Origin: Bolinopsis microptera
Taxonomy: Eukaryota; Ctenophora; Tentaculata; Lobata; Bolinopsidae
DNA length: 64,000 nt
Reading direction: 5' to 3'
NCBI RefSeq assembly: GCF_026151205.1
Contig: NC_087072.1
Location: 15,724,169-15,788,168 of the forward strand
Below are positions 41,546 to 53,396 of the stretch, piece after piece. Position numbers and translations under genes: made by a program. The first letter of the stretch is position 1; every line of letters starts with the position of its first letter. Under the pieces are notes generated by a model. It saw nothing but the letters and a program-made list of their open reading frames with translations. It searched no databases and had not been told where the DNA came from.

Positions 41546-43440
41546 ATTACGCTGTAAAAGTATCATCCTGGGATCCCAATCCATCAACAATAATAACACC
41601 TGGACTTACCACAACTTTCACATCGCCCCTCACTCAGTCACAGACCAAACCATTTCATCACTCACTCACCAAATTGCCGACCCAATATCTATTGAAGTGG
41701 CGAAAATTTTCTAGACAAATGATATTTCGATATTATTGCTGCAGCAGATACAAATATCAACATTATTATATTCCCAAACGTTTGAACCTTTAAATTAACT
41801 AGGAAAGTCAATCCTCAACTTGACTTTTACTGCTTTAAACAGATATGATGATATTAAGTGAAACAAATTTTAGTGAAACAAATTTAAAATTTTATCCTTT
41901 ATTTTACAATCATAATATAATAATATTTATAAGCCTCCGTTTTGAAAGTTTTAAATTTTAATATATTCACATTTCTATTTAAAATTCAATTTAATGTATA
42001 AGTCAATAACTGGCCGCCAAAGCCGCGCATTCTTAAAAACATGATTAAATTGTTTATGATTATACGACAAATAGAAATAAATTTAAAATTATCCGTGGTT
42101 TTTTTAAAAATAAATTATAATCTTACCTAAATCCAAAGCCAGCTTTGTAAAATTTACTTTTAGATCAAAATATATCGTCAATTCTAAATATTTACAATGC
42201 AACATTTCATTAATTTACATACAAGCGTACTCCAGCCCCTGCACGCATCCGTTCTTATGCGGCGCGGCTCAAGCCGCGCACGCACGTATTATTTTATACT
42301 TTTTGCTTTCTAATAAATATCGTGTCAATGTGTACGTCTAAATGTTCATGCTTTGTGTAAACCGAATCCAATTGAGATTAGTGACAAGGATAAGGACCCA
42401 AGTGCCTGTACGGCTTTTTCGGACCCCTGTGGACCACTACTCTTGAAGTCGCTCTACAACTATTGAACATTTATAACTGTTATATAATATATAACGACAT
42501 TTGACAATTATTATCATTAATCTATAATCTAGCTGTCTTGCTGAGGGGGAGGAGTAAACGCTTCACAAACTAAAGTGCTTACAACATACAAAATTTAAAA
42601 CCATCAACACGGTTATAGTTCATATCAAGGGCCAATTTGGTATACCTCTATTTCGTTGTAATATCTAGTATATCTTCACATCTTATATTAATACTATAAT
42701 GAAATACAATAGGATACATGTTTCGAGAAAGAAAGGTTGGTCCGATTATTAACAAAAGTAAACAAAAGTCCATCAGGGACTCCACGGAGTCGAAAAAGGT
42801 ACACGGCTGCTGTCTGGTGCTGCTAGGCATTTATTGATCACGATGTTTTATTGTATTGGTTTTTGATGATTCTATTGTTCGTGACTAATCAAGTTCTAAG
42901 TGGGGGTATAAAGTGCTGCTTAAGATACTTCGTCATCTCATTTCCAGTATAATGAATAAGATAGTAAACAATATAGTTTCAGTAGTTGACCCATACAGTT
43001 AGGTCCGTCATAACTCACAATTGTTTAGTCATCTGTCAATTGTCAAAGTCGTTGTGTGTTTAGTCGCTGAGTTAGCAGTAAGATAAGTTGTTACGCGCGC
43101 GCGCGTTTAATCCCGTCGACGTGAAATGTGACAATGAAAACGCTACAGAATTATTGTTTTCGCGCGTTACGTAGAATTTACTAGTGTGTAATACTGGTTA
43201 ACACTGGGTGTACACTGAGTGTAAGTCGCTAAGTTTCATATACGAGCCGAATATTTCTAATTTTGAGTGTATCGTGAGCATGTTTTACAGTGCAATTGTT
43301 CGGTACTAGTGTGTTTGTGTGTATATATAAATATATCATCTGTGGAGTATGGTGTGTGGACTGTGGTAAATAATGTGTTTAGTTGGAGTGCAGTGGTTGC
43401 ATGTATGAGGAAAGATAAGTGGTTATTTTAGTAACTCATA
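41546..43440. other. no gene recognised
   Basis: AT-rich, apart from a short GC-rich island near 42240-42290 and a GCGCGCGCG run at 43095. The last few hundred bases may be the 3' UTR of the LINE that follows. No poly(A) tail is visible. Confidence 0.35.
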
Positions 43441-43444
43441 TTAA

Positions 43445-46400
43445 TCAAAACTTGAGCTTATTCGTGGCAAAATTAAGCTCACACCAATCAAGTGTATCAT
43501 GCTTGAATTGCAATTCTTGTAAAGCAATTTTCAATGTATTCTTAAACCCGTTTGTCGGAGTATTAAAACTTATCTTACTTGATGTTTGTCGACAGCTGTT
43601 CCACATGTAGGATGATTGGTAGATGAATTGTGAGGATGGTTGTGATGTGATGAAATGATCCTCTCGTCGTGGTGACCTGTTAAATGATGAGTACAGTGAT
43701 AATGGTTCCTCTAACTTATTAATTTTGAATAGTTCTAAGAGACAAGTGTACTTATACAGGTTGTGAACAGTTAACAATTTCTGATTCTTAAACAAGGGCT
43801 TAGAGTGTTCTTTTTTGTAAAAGTCCACACCTAGTCTTTGCTCACCAAATGGTCGTGTCCGGGCACAAGTTCTAAATTTTTCTAAGTAAGCTTCTTTATC
43901 CCCAAATAGAATTCTTATACACTTTTTCTGTGTTTTAAAGAGAGGTTCGAGTCGGTTGTTGCTAATACCACCCCATACAGATATTCCAAATCCCAAATGT
44001 GATTCGAATAAAGTATGGTATAAATCCTTATAATACTGTTTAGGGACAATGTGTCGTATTCTGCATAACTTACCTACTTCACATTTAAGTTTTGAGTTAA
44101 GTGACCGTGTGTGAGTTTTCCAATTAAGTTGATCATCGATAATGACACCTAGAAATTTAGCTTCTTGGACTTTTTTAATGACAACATTGTTCAAAGTTAA
44201 TATGTTCTCGTCATTTTCTACTTCCTCTTTGGCACGTGACGGTCTAAAGTGGATAAAACAGCATTTCTTAATGTTAATATGTAATAAGTTTAGTTTCATA
44301 TACTTATAAACAGATGCTAAAACTTCATTTCCCTTTTCGTACAGTCTTCTGACACATGTTTCTTCAATAAATATGTTAGTGTCATCGGCAAATAGTATAA
44401 ACGTTCCTATAATTGATGAGTTTCGGATGTCATTTATGTAGATGATAAACAGCAGGGGACCTAAACAGGACCCTTGGGGCACTCCGTAGACAACGGGCAG
44501 TTTCTCAGAGTCTTCACCTAATACTGAGACATACTGGTATCTATTCGACAGGTAACTTGCAATAAGGTTGTTTGCATTTCCACGGATCCCATAATTTTCT
44601 AACTTATGCAGTAACTTTTCATGTGAGATTGTATCAAAAGCTTTGCTAAGATCAATAAATATTCCAAGTACGTGTTGTTTTTTCTTGAGACGTGATTCTA
44701 TGTGGTTAACTGAGTAATTTAAAGCATAACTAGTTGAATGATTTTTACGGAATCCGTACTGGTTTTCATACAAGGAATTCTGTGAATGAAAGAAGCTATA
44801 TAATCTGTTGAATATAATTTTTTCAAATATTTTACCAAATACTGCAAGTGTCGACACAGGTCTATAATTTTCAAGGAGTTCCTGGTTATCTTTCTTGTAA
44901 ATTGGACTAATCCTTCCAATCTTAAGGTCATCAGGGAATATGCCATCTTTCATACATTCATTGTACAGTACAGTAAGTAGAGGAGTGACTATTTTTGAGG
45001 ACTGTTTTACAACATGAATAGGAATATCACTTGCCTTACCGTTCTTAAGTTCAGATATGATTTTGCTAACCTCGTCTGTTGTGCAGTCATGCATGTAAAT
45101 GCTGGAGGTGTTTGAGAGCGGTAAATAGTCATAGAAACTAGGTAGATTGTTTATGTTCATTTGACCAAGTTCATTGTAAGCAGTATTTAGGTCAGAGGCC
45201 AATGATACGAAATACTTATTGAATTCGTTTGCTATGATCCTCCTGTTCGTTATCTTAACGTTGTCTATGGTGAACAGCGGCTTTATTTCACGCCGCCGTA
45301 TTCCTCTTATACTATTAATTAGTTCCCAGGTCTTTTTACTATTCCCGCTATTTTCTGCAAATTTACCAGAGAAGTAATCTGTTTTCACTGTTTGACGTGT
45401 TTTCTTTAGGACTTTTCTGTATTCTTTGTAGATAAGGTAGCGACTACGTTTTAGTGAGCATTCAGGGCACTGGCAAATCCCGCCCTTGTTATCAGTTTCC
45501 CCGAGTTTACATTTTCTATTTCTTATCTCAACCCAATTTTCGTACAGTTTATGCTGATTATTAATTGAGCAAATGAGACCGGGAGTTATCCAAGGGTTAA
45601 CCTTAACAGTTCTCTTAGAGGTTTTCGGGGTTTCTAGTTTAAACGATTTTTCGATGCAGTTTTTGTAAGTGTCATGGAATTCAGTAAAGTTATGGATTAT
45701 TTTAGTTTTAAGCTCATCTTCAAGATCCACTAGGAAGCCGTTAACATTTGATTGACAGAAATCGTAATACTGTTTAATAGAAGTTTTTCCAGAGTTGACT
45801 TCAACATTCCAGTTAAATATGTTAAAAATAGGCGAGTGGTGAGTTATTCGTTCTTTTAGGGTGCCTGAAGTAATAACATTCTCAATGTCGTTGGTAATTA
45901 TGTTGTCTATGCAAGATGCTTTACAGCCTGGTTTTTCGTGAGTAGCAATAGATATTAACGGACAAAATCCTTTACTGAACAATATTTCTTCATATTTTTG
46001 TACATTTTTGTTATCTTTATCATGAAGATCGATATTAAAGTCTCCAGCTAGATAACTAAACTTCGGCATGTGATCAAGAAGGTTAGAAAGTTCAACTAGA
46101 GCTTGGGAAATACAGCCACTTGGTGGACGATACAAAACACCTACATTAACAGGTTGATCTTCGTTACTTAATGATAAGACAAGTATTTCTAGATGTTCTG
46201 TGACTTGTGATATATTTTCAATTACTGTAGCATTTAATCTATCGTCAACATAAAGGGCTACTCCAGTGCCCTTTTGTTTGTTAGGTGCTGTGTCCTGATA
46301 GTAACTATTATAACCGTCGAGCTGAAATAGGTTGCTTAATTCTTTCCCAGTGTTGGTTTCAGCTAGGCCTATTACGGAGAATTTTGTTTTGTACCTACAG

Positions 46401-46813
46401 GTTTCAATGGCAAGGTTGTCAAAATTTGATTTATTTCCATCAATATTTTGAAAGAGAATAGATGATTGTTTCTTTACTTGGTTGCAGAGAATATTGGTAA
46501 GGTCAGATGCAGTGTATGAGTTACAATTATTTAAAGTATTCGAGATTTTGGTTGTGTATTCGTCTAGGTTGTTGTCGTCGTTGTCGTTGTCAGTGAGTAG
46601 TTTAAATGGGTTGTATTTAACCTTGTCTAAATGGATACAACGAGTACAGTAAAACTCATTAGATTGGCTATTTGTATTGGATTTGCGATAGCATTTATGG
46701 TGCATTATGCAGTCACAGTGGAAACATTCAACTATTGTTTGGCCGATGACTATGTTCTTAGAACAGACAAGACATACCTCCTTAATGAGGGGAGTCATGT
46801 GGTTGGTAGCCAT
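43445..46813 (-). CDS. LINE ORF2: zinc finger, AP endonuclease and reverse transcriptase
   Basis: An uninterrupted frame of about 1120 codons from the ATG at 46811-46813. Order: a PHD/RING-like Cys-His finger (CLVCSKN, CFHCDC, HHKC, CTRC) near the N-terminus; an apurinic-type endonuclease (QNIDGN, GLAETNTG, YRPPSG, LAGDFNID, ITHHSP); the RT with NYRPVS, FIDLSKAFDTISH, GVPQGSCLGPLLF and FADD; then a C-terminal tail. All key RT residues are present. The motif style suits the CR1/L2/Jockey group (family knowledge), and the esterase-type ORF1 just upstream supports that group. The frame overlaps ORF1 by about 30 bp in another frame. Intactness suggests a recent insertion, though the 5' end is truncated. 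Confidence 0.88.
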   Translation of the reverse strand: MATNHMTPLIKEVCLVCSKNIVIGQTIVECFHCDCIMHHKCYRKSNTNSQSNEFYCTRCIHLDKVKYNPFKLLTDNDNDDNNLDEYTTKISNTLNNCNSYTASDLTNILCNQVKKQSSILFQNIDGNKSNFDNLAIETCRYKTKFSVIGLAETNTGKELSNLFQLDGYNSYYQDTAPNKQKGTGVALYVDDRLNATVIENISQVTEHLEILVLSLSNEDQPVNVGVLYRPPSGCISQALVELSNLLDHMPKFSYLAGDFNIDLHDKDNKNVQKYEEILFSKGFCPLISIATHEKPGCKASCIDNIITNDIENVITSGTLKERITHHSPIFNIFNWNVEVNSGKTSIKQYYDFCQSNVNGFLVDLEDELKTKIIHNFTEFHDTYKNCIEKSFKLETPKTSKRTVKVNPWITPGLICSINNQHKLYENWVEIRNRKCKLGETDNKGGICQCPECSLKRSRYLIYKEYRKVLKKTRQTVKTDYFSGKFAENSGNSKKTWELINSIRGIRRREIKPLFTIDNVKITNRRIIANEFNKYFVSLASDLNTAYNELGQMNINNLPSFYDYLPLSNTSSIYMHDCTTDEVSKIISELKNGKASDIPIHVVKQSSKIVTPLLTVLYNECMKDGIFPDDLKIGRISPIYKKDNQELLENYRPVSTLAVFGKIFEKIIFNRLYSFFHSQNSLYENQYGFRKNHSTSYALNYSVNHIESRLKKKQHVLGIFIDLSKAFDTISHEKLLHKLENYGIRGNANNLIASYLSNRYQYVSVLGEDSEKLPVVYGVPQGSCLGPLLFIIYINDIRNSSIIGTFILFADDTNIFIEETCVRRLYEKGNEVLASVYKYMKLNLLHINIKKCCFIHFRPSRAKEEVENDENILTLNNVVIKKVQEAKFLGVIIDDQLNWKTHTRSLNSKLKCEVGKLCRIRHIVPKQYYKDLYHTLFESHLGFGISVWGGISNNRLEPLFKTQKKCIRILFGDKEAYLEKFRTCARTRPFGEQRLGVDFYKKEHSKPLFKNQKLLTVHNLYKYTCLLELFKINKLEEPLSLYSSFNRSPRREDHFITSQPSSQFIYQSSYMWNSCRQTSSKISFNTPTNGFKNTLKIALQELQFKHDTLDWCELNFATNKLKF

Positions 46814-47470
46814 CCACGTGACCCTGACTAGCAGCAGCAGGAACAACAGGACCAGTTTCTCTTCCAGCAGTCACATCCCTGAAGGATCTACTGTCTACCT
46901 TTGTGGACCTCCTCTTCCTTTTGTCGATACCACCGTTAATCCTGAGAAGAACAGTGTTACGAATAAATTGACCTAACTTTGCTAGTCCCCTCCAGTTGAG
47001 GTGAAGGAAGTCTGGTTTTTGGTGTTTGTTGAGGTCGCGAGAGAGAGAGCGGTCAAGTAGACCATCTCTATCACAGAACTCATCAAATCCATCCACATAA
47101 CTGACACCAAAATTGGACGGGAGCAGCCTACGTCGAATCAAACTGTTAAAATATATAAGTTTTCTATTTAAGTCAGCACGTTTAGAGGGAATTGCTGGAC
47201 AAACAAAAACATGTATACACGGATTGACAGATTGTATCTGTGCAATCTTTGAAGCTAATGCGTTATAAATAATTTCAATGTCATGTTGGTTCTTGACGTC
47301 TTCGTTTTTGAGGTCGTTGACCCCGCACAATATTACACAGTTTCTATACCCCAACGTGACATAAGGATCTATATTATCAATGACCGGAGCGAAGATGCGT
47401 TTGCCAGGTAACCACTTGCCGAATGACTTAGCAGGATCAGTACCAAATTTCAAGCCTCCAGTGTTTAACT
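46782..47470 (-). CDS. LINE ORF1 remnant with SGNH/esterase-like domain
   Basis: The minus-strand frame carries ILCGVNDLKN (the GxND block) and PDFLHLNWRGLAKLG (the D-x-x-H block) of the SGNH hydrolase-like esterases found in ORF1 of CR1-type LINEs. The GDS block with the catalytic Ser is missing because the frame is cut by a stop just upstream of 47453, so the protein is truncated and without its nucleophile. A basic C-terminus (KRKRRS) follows. No in-frame ATG near the observed start. Confidence 0.75.
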
Positions 47471-47580
47471 TAACTTATTATTATTTTTTTTTACATACTC
47501 CTTCTTAGTGTGGTGACTTGGGGTCCATAAATATAACAATACAAGCTGATAAACCAAAAAGAACAACTGGGGTAGGTAGG

Positions 47581-47868
47581 CAGTGGCGTAACGTTGCCTG
47601 TTGGCGCCCCCCTGCCGAAAAAAGCGCCCCCCTGTTGGCGCCCCTCCCCTTTTGGTGCCCCTCCCTAAAATTGAACAAATTAGGTGATTTTAAAGAATAC
47701 GCCGGTAAAATCTCTAAAAAAGTGTGTATCTAGAGCAAAACGCGCAGTTTTGCTAGTACTTTAGTTAAGTTTTCGAAATTGTCCCACATTCAAACGACGA
47801 TTTGGCGCCCCCCTAAGACGGCACCCCCCTGCACAGCGGGGTCAGCAGGGCCTTTCGTTACGCCACTG
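47581..47868. mobile_element. hAT-like MITE, copy 3
   Basis: 288 bp, CAGTGGCGTAACG to CGTTACGCCACTG, flanked by the 8-bp repeat TAGGTAGG (47573-47580 and 47869-47876). Reverse orientation to copy 2 and very similar to it along its full length. Confidence 0.92.
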
Positions 47869-47876
47869 TAGGTAGG

Positions 47877-48896
47877 TAGCCCTGGTGGGTGCGTAAACTT
47901 TACGGTCTGCTCTCTCCAAGATCAGCCTGCTTCTCCATTTTACCGTGAAGCCTAATTTCTAGTTTTTGTAAAATATACAATGCAAGTGCAGGTTTACTAA
48001 TCTTAATCTAAGTTTAACAACTCAATAGCCCAAGTCACCATACCCGTAGTATATTCCATGGTAATAGAAGAGCTTTAAAGTTTTTCAAATTGTTGCTATA
48101 ATTGATTTAAATAAAAATGTGTTGTTTTCTTGAAAAAATTTGTTGTTTTCTTGCTCTCCGTACGTCAATGCCATATTCGACAAACAACACATCTCCACTA
48201 CTGTCAACTTCGCAAACCGCACCAAACGCTCAATTGTGCCAAAGGAGCTGGACCAGACTGGTGTGACATAACGACTACTCACACATCGTCTTAGTTCACC
48301 TTTCTCTTCCACACCCAGTTGTCACTTAAGCGTTCATATAATACACGACACATCTTACAACACTTACCATCATCCTACATTACACATTTTGATTCCACCG
48401 GCATCGGCCTCCCATAGGATTGCCATACCCCAGCATCCACATGTTATCCTTTCGTGGGCAACCCAAGCCAAGCCTCTCTTTAAGAAACACAGTGGCTGCA
48501 AAAGCGCAAATTGCAAACTAAGTATTTTGCGCGTTTTCTCGCGTTTTGACAAGATATATATTATAAGCACTCTTTAAATGCTGTCCATAAATTCCAGAAC
48601 AATCCTTTTAGTATGATTTTTAATACATCATACAATTTATGGTCTAAATATCATTATCTAGCAATTTTGAAATTTCTAGCTTAACTGTAAATAGAGTTAA
48701 GTGCATTTTAAAACAAATAAAAGTCCTCCATTTTGTTTTGATCATAACATATGAAATAAGTAAAACTAAATGGGCATATTTACACGAAATGATCAGAAAT
48801 TTTCTAAATAACAATACAGTCAAAGTTTTAGGTATAGGCAGGAAAATATTCATAACTAAAACGTTAATCAAAGATATACGAATTATACTTATTTAG
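47877..48896. other. no gene recognised
   Basis: No exon can be defended. A minus-strand frame at 48085-48312 is Cys- and charge-mixed but has no motif or splice context. Confidence 0.35.
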
Positions 48897-49080
48897 GCAT
48901 CATGTAGCCTCCAGGCTCGACAAACCCCGACAAACCCCAACACACCCCGACAAACCCCGACAAACCCCGACAAACCCCGACAAACCCCGACAGACCCCGA
49001 CAAACCCCGACATATCCCGACAAACCCCGACAAACCCCGACATATCCCGACGTGTCGAGATATGTCAGGGTATGTCGGAT
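48897..49080. repeat. 10-bp CGACAAACCC minisatellite, array 1
   Basis: About 13 units of CGACAAACCC with variants, preceded by GGCATCATGTAGCC and followed by CGACGTGTCGAG. The same unit, the same CGACGTGTCGAG border and an inverted GGCTACATGATGCC block occur at 53819-54016, so both are parts of one dispersed family. Confidence 0.85.
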
Positions 49081-49249
49081 TATGTCAGTTTGCCCAATAA
49101 TTTCGGTATCAAATTGACGAAAATAATACTCTGGAGCTCTCATAATACAATTTTTTCCGTTCGCACTCTTTTGTAGAAAGACAATAGTGAAAGGTTACGA
49201 ATGGACGTTTTAGCAGAAAAACGTGGATTTTGGAGAACGAGGTAAGTGG

Positions 49250-50656
49250 TAGGCTATTCATTATCGGTATGGAATCTTTTATCTAGATAAACAGATAAAG
49301 ATTTAGGTTTTATCTAGATAAAACCGATAAAACCGATAATTTTTCTGCTGAAGGCCGAAGCCAAAATGTTTTCCAAATTTCGCAAAAACTAATTTGTCGA
49401 ATTTTATTACTGTTTACCAGTAATCTTGCTAAAGTACCACTTCCTTTCTTTCGAAAATATTAGAGCATCAGTTTTCTTCTCCGGGGAGCAGAAGTGCACC
49501 AGTTTTCTTCAAAACAGTAGACCAACAGTTTTCTTCTCCTAAGAACAGTAGTGCACCAGTTTTCTTCAAAACAGTAGACCAACGGTTTTCTTCTCCTGAG
49601 AACAGTAGTGCACCAGTTTTCTTCAAAACAGTAGACCAACAGTTTTCTTCTCCTAAGAACAGTAGTGTACCAGTTCTCTTCAAAACAGTAGACCAACAGT
49701 TTCCTTCTCCTGAGAACAGTAGTGTACCAGTTCTCTTCAAAACAGTAGACCAAGGGTTTCCTTCTCCTGAGAACAGTAGTGTACTACCAGTTCTCTTCAA
49801 AACAGTAGACCCCACCAGTTTTCTTCTCCTGAGAACAGTAACGCAATAGTTCTCTTCAAAACAGTAGACCAAGGGTTTCCTTCTCCTGAGAACAGTAGTG
49901 TACTACCAGTTCTTTTCAAAACAGTAGACCCCACCGGTTTTCTTCTCCTGAGAACAGTAACGCAATAGTTCTCTTCAAAACAGTAGACCAGTGACCACCG
50001 GTTTTCTTCTCATGAGAACAGTAGTGCACCTGTTTTCTTCAAAACAGTAGACCAAGGTTTTCCTTCTCCTGAGAACAGTAGTGCACCAAATACCAATTCT
50101 CCTCGAAACAGTTAAGCATTTAAAGTGATTCAGTGAACCGTTTTCTTATCCTGTTGATAACTTGGAGCAACAGATTCCTTCTCCTGAAAACAATGTTTCA
50201 CGCCCAGAACACTTACAGAATTAAATTGAGTGCCCTGCCGGTATTTTTTACTTTTGTTAACAGTTACATGCTCGTTCCCGTCTCCAGAATGATTATAAGG
50301 TAAAACGCCAGCACCCTCAAGAGAACAATATCAATAACCTTCTCTGGATTTCAGCAGTTCATACAGTTCTACAGTTCCATAGGTATACAAATGTAAATTA
50401 ACCTCTTAAGCTCACATCTAAGAAAACTACCTCTTCTATCATACTAGAAGACGTTTGGGACTGTTTCTTGGATTACTTGGGAAGGCAAAAACACTAATAT
50501 TTCTTTACAATTTTACGGTATTGTGGCAGTATTTTCGGTAATATCTAGTGAATTTTTATACCGATAAAAATATGTTTTATCTAGATAAACAGATAACTTA
50601 TTTTAACGAATTATCGGAGATAATTATCGGTTACGATTATCGGAGTGGATAGCCTA
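49250..50656. mobile_element. 1.4-kb hAT-like element carrying a tandem array
   Basis: Terminal TAGGCTAT and its complement ATAGCCTA, flanked by the 8-bp repeat GTAAGTGG (49242-49249 and 50657-50664). Subterminal regions at both ends are rich in TTATCTAGATAA and CCGATAA motifs, in inverse orientation. The middle is a 57-bp tandem array (49465-50100). No transposase frame: non-autonomous. Confidence 0.82.
49465..50100. repeat. 57-bp tandem array inside the hAT-like element
   Basis: About ten units built on TTCAAAACAGTAGACCAAC and CTTCTCCTGAGAACAGTAG. Because 57 is divisible by 3, the array gives open frames of repeating 19-residue units on the minus strand; I treat these as a by-product of the period, not as a gene. 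Confidence 0.88.
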
Positions 50657-50664
50657 GTAAGTGG

Positions 50665-51242
50665 CTATAAATATGTCGTCAGTCCTTCCTTCCTTCCGTA
50701 AGTTACCATGACAACTAGCGCGCAGTGCAGCGCGCGAGTATTGCTTGCGGAGATTTAATGTATATTATATAGCTAGCATGTCAATGAATGCGCGGCGCGA
50801 GTGTATTTTAATGTATGCTATGTTATGTACAGTATTAGGTAATAAGCCCAATTTGTACATGGCATGCGTAGTATAATGTACTCTGTGTATATTATTATTA
50901 TAAAGTGAGCTGATTAGAGCTTATATTTATAGTTATAGTGAATGGAAATCTAGCGTCCGCCAAAACGAAACAACGGGCGCAATTCTTGTTAAAACTGTGC
51001 ACTCAGTATAATAATAATCTAATACGCACTATGAAGCTATGAGCACGAGAGAAGAGTACTATACCGGACGGGACTGCAAGATTGTGAGAAAGCAAGAGCG
51101 CAGCGCAAGAGACCAAAAGAGCAAGAGTGGGAGACAGTAAGAGCCACAGGATGAAAAGAAAGGAGTGTTGCGTCAGGCTTTGCTTCGCCGCATCGGTTCA
51201 CTTCCTAACCAATACATACATGCTACATGAAGAGGTCTCCCC
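50665..51242. repeat. repeat-rich spacer with inverted copy of the 2.4-kb repeat
   Basis: Includes the inverse complement of the 2400-2515 repeat at about 50886-50993. The rest has no recognisable feature. Confidence 0.55.
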
Positions 51243-52622
51243 CTAGTCGTTGGAGTGGCCTGCATCACACACATCTCTTCTACGGCGTAACATGTTCCTC
51301 CATTCCACTCGCTTTAGAGCCAACTGTTTTACTGCATCTCTGCTGATGTTATCGACACCTGTAAATTCAGCCGCATCCTCGAGTACACAGGCCATCCAGC
51401 CTTTGCGGGGTCGTCCTCTCAGTCTCTTTCCATAGTTTGGTTTCCAATCCAGTAAGAAATTGGGGAACCGCGTCTCTGGCATTCTGACAACATGTCCATA
51501 CCACCTTAGTCTAGCCGCACCGATGAAAGTTTCGATAGACTTAATTCCAGCACGCCTGAGAACTTCTTCATTGGAGACATGGGAGAACCACTTTATCTTC
51601 AAGATTCTTCTCAGGGAGGTCAGATGGAAGACCTCAAACCGTTTCATCTGCTTCTTTGTTGTGTTCCACACTTCAGCTCCATATAACAGAATAGTAATAA
51701 CAGCAGCCTTGTAGATACGGATCTTGGTGGGCGTTCTTATAGTTCGACTGTTCCATATCTTCCAAAGCTGATGGAACGCACCATTAGCACGCTGGATCCT
51801 GATGTCAAGATCTCTGTCAATGGTACCATCCCCACTGATGTTGGCACCAAGATAAACAAAGTTGCTGACCTGTTCAACAGGTTCTCCCTCCACTGTTAGC
51901 TTTATACTGTCTCTTTCGGTGTAAGGTCGCTGGGACGCACACTTGCTGATCGCCATGCATTGTGTCTTTTTAGCGTTGATCTTCAACCCAGCATAAGAGG
52001 TGTAATAAGCTATAAGATCAGTGGACTCATGCAGCCCTTCTTCAGTATTGTCCATCACTGCCAGATCATCAGCGTAGTCACTATCCATGATAACTTTTTC
52101 ATCTGCACCCTTTAGTTCCTTTTGCAGTACAGCACCATGACTGATTGCCTTGTGAACCTCGGCCAAAAAGATTCCAAAGTTCAGACAGAAATTAAATACA
52201 GGAGGGCCCTGGATATCACCCTGTCCAGTGCCCGAATTAACAGAGAACCAATCAGACATTTCACCATTAACCCTGACAGCACTCATGGTTCCGTTGAAGA
52301 ATGCCTGAAAGATTCTAACATATTTCTCAGGAAGTCCATAGTGTCTCATGCTTGACCAAATAAACTCTCTTCTGATGGAATCAAACGCTGCCTTAAAAGC
52401 AATGAAATTAACATAAAGTGGAATGTTAAACTCAATGCAGTTGTGAATAATGGTGCGGATGGAATAAATCTGATCAATACATGAGCGGTTCCGTCTGAAC
52501 CCACACTGATTTTCCCTAAGAAGACACTCCATTCCAACATCCAGCCTCTTAAGAAGAACCATTTGAAGAACCTTAAAAGACGTTGCCCTAAGAGTTATAC
52601 CCCTATTATTGCAGCAGTATAT
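51243..52622 (-). pseudogene. truncated LINE reverse transcriptase with damaged active site
   Basis: An open frame of 439 codons from the internal ATG at 52560; coding similarity (NNRGITL) reaches about 52620. It holds RT motifs from QCGFRRNRSCIDQI through SDYADDLAV, the YLGANISGDG turn, LLYGAEVW, and the C-terminal LRWYGHVVRM and GRPRKGW segments. The first catalytic Asp of motif A is Ala (FIAFKAAFDS rather than the usual FxDF), so it should be inactive. The N-terminal endonuclease is missing. Similar in style to RTE-like elements and different from the 43.4-46.8 kb LINE. Confidence 0.85.
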
Positions 52623-53396
52623 ACTACCCTAATATATACTTATATATACTTACCAATACTTGCCTAAATCCAATTCAATGAAACAAGCGATGCTGATTAA
52701 AAACAAAAAAATTTGTATCATGTATTTTAAATAACATACATACGTATAAAAGTTATTACTAATACTAAGAGTAACTTTTAAAATGTACTTTACAAGGCAT
52801 TATACAACTTAGAAGTACACGTATCCCAAAGGCCAAAATATCATGCAATTTGTAAAATTTAAACAAATATTCTTAATTATCATTGATAATTTTCTACATG
52901 TGTCGAACTCTAAAAACTACAACCCATTGTAAGAAGATTTAACGTGTAGCCTTTTGTTATTGTTAAAATAATAAAAAACAATGTAATATCTATTATATAG
53001 CATCACAATTATAATGATATCAAAATATGATAATTGGTAATGTACTGGCCAGTATATTAACATAGATCCGCTCATTACGTACCGAAGTGAACATTCACTA
53101 AGCACCGTTGATCGTCGTAATCAGAGAGCGCGGTAAAGGAGTAAAGGGCGGGAAGGAGTGGAGATTGGACAGTTAAGACAAGTTTGGAACTTTTGGGATC
53201 CATCGTTCAAAAAATTTCAAAACAAAACTTACATGAAAATTATGAAACCTTACAAAACTCTCCAAATCAATCACAATGCCTTCTAAAGTACAATGAATCA
53301 ATGTCCAAAAAAGATCAATTCGAGAGAAATCTTAGTTCCCAAAACAAGAACTTGATGTTTTTAGAAATAAAATAACAATATTTCAGCATCAAAGTA
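52623..53396. other. no gene recognised
   Basis: AT-rich sequence without a supported feature. Confidence 0.4.

Noticed and set aside
41275-41793. 172-codon plus-strand frame
   Set aside because: The overlapping frame from 41279 to 41545 carries the LINE C-terminal motif; this longer frame has no motif and is a shadow.
48085-48312. 75-codon minus-strand frame as a possible exon
   Set aside because: No recognisable domain and no consistent splice borders with neighbours.
48910-49055. CRISPR-like array of short repeats
   Set aside because: Units are contiguous 10-mers without spacers in a eukaryotic context; it is a minisatellite.
49460-49872. Repetitive open frames of 97 and 134 codons on the minus strand
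   Set aside because: They are forced by a 57-bp tandem array (57 is a multiple of 3) inside a non-autonomous transposon; two frames are open at once, as expected for a repeat.
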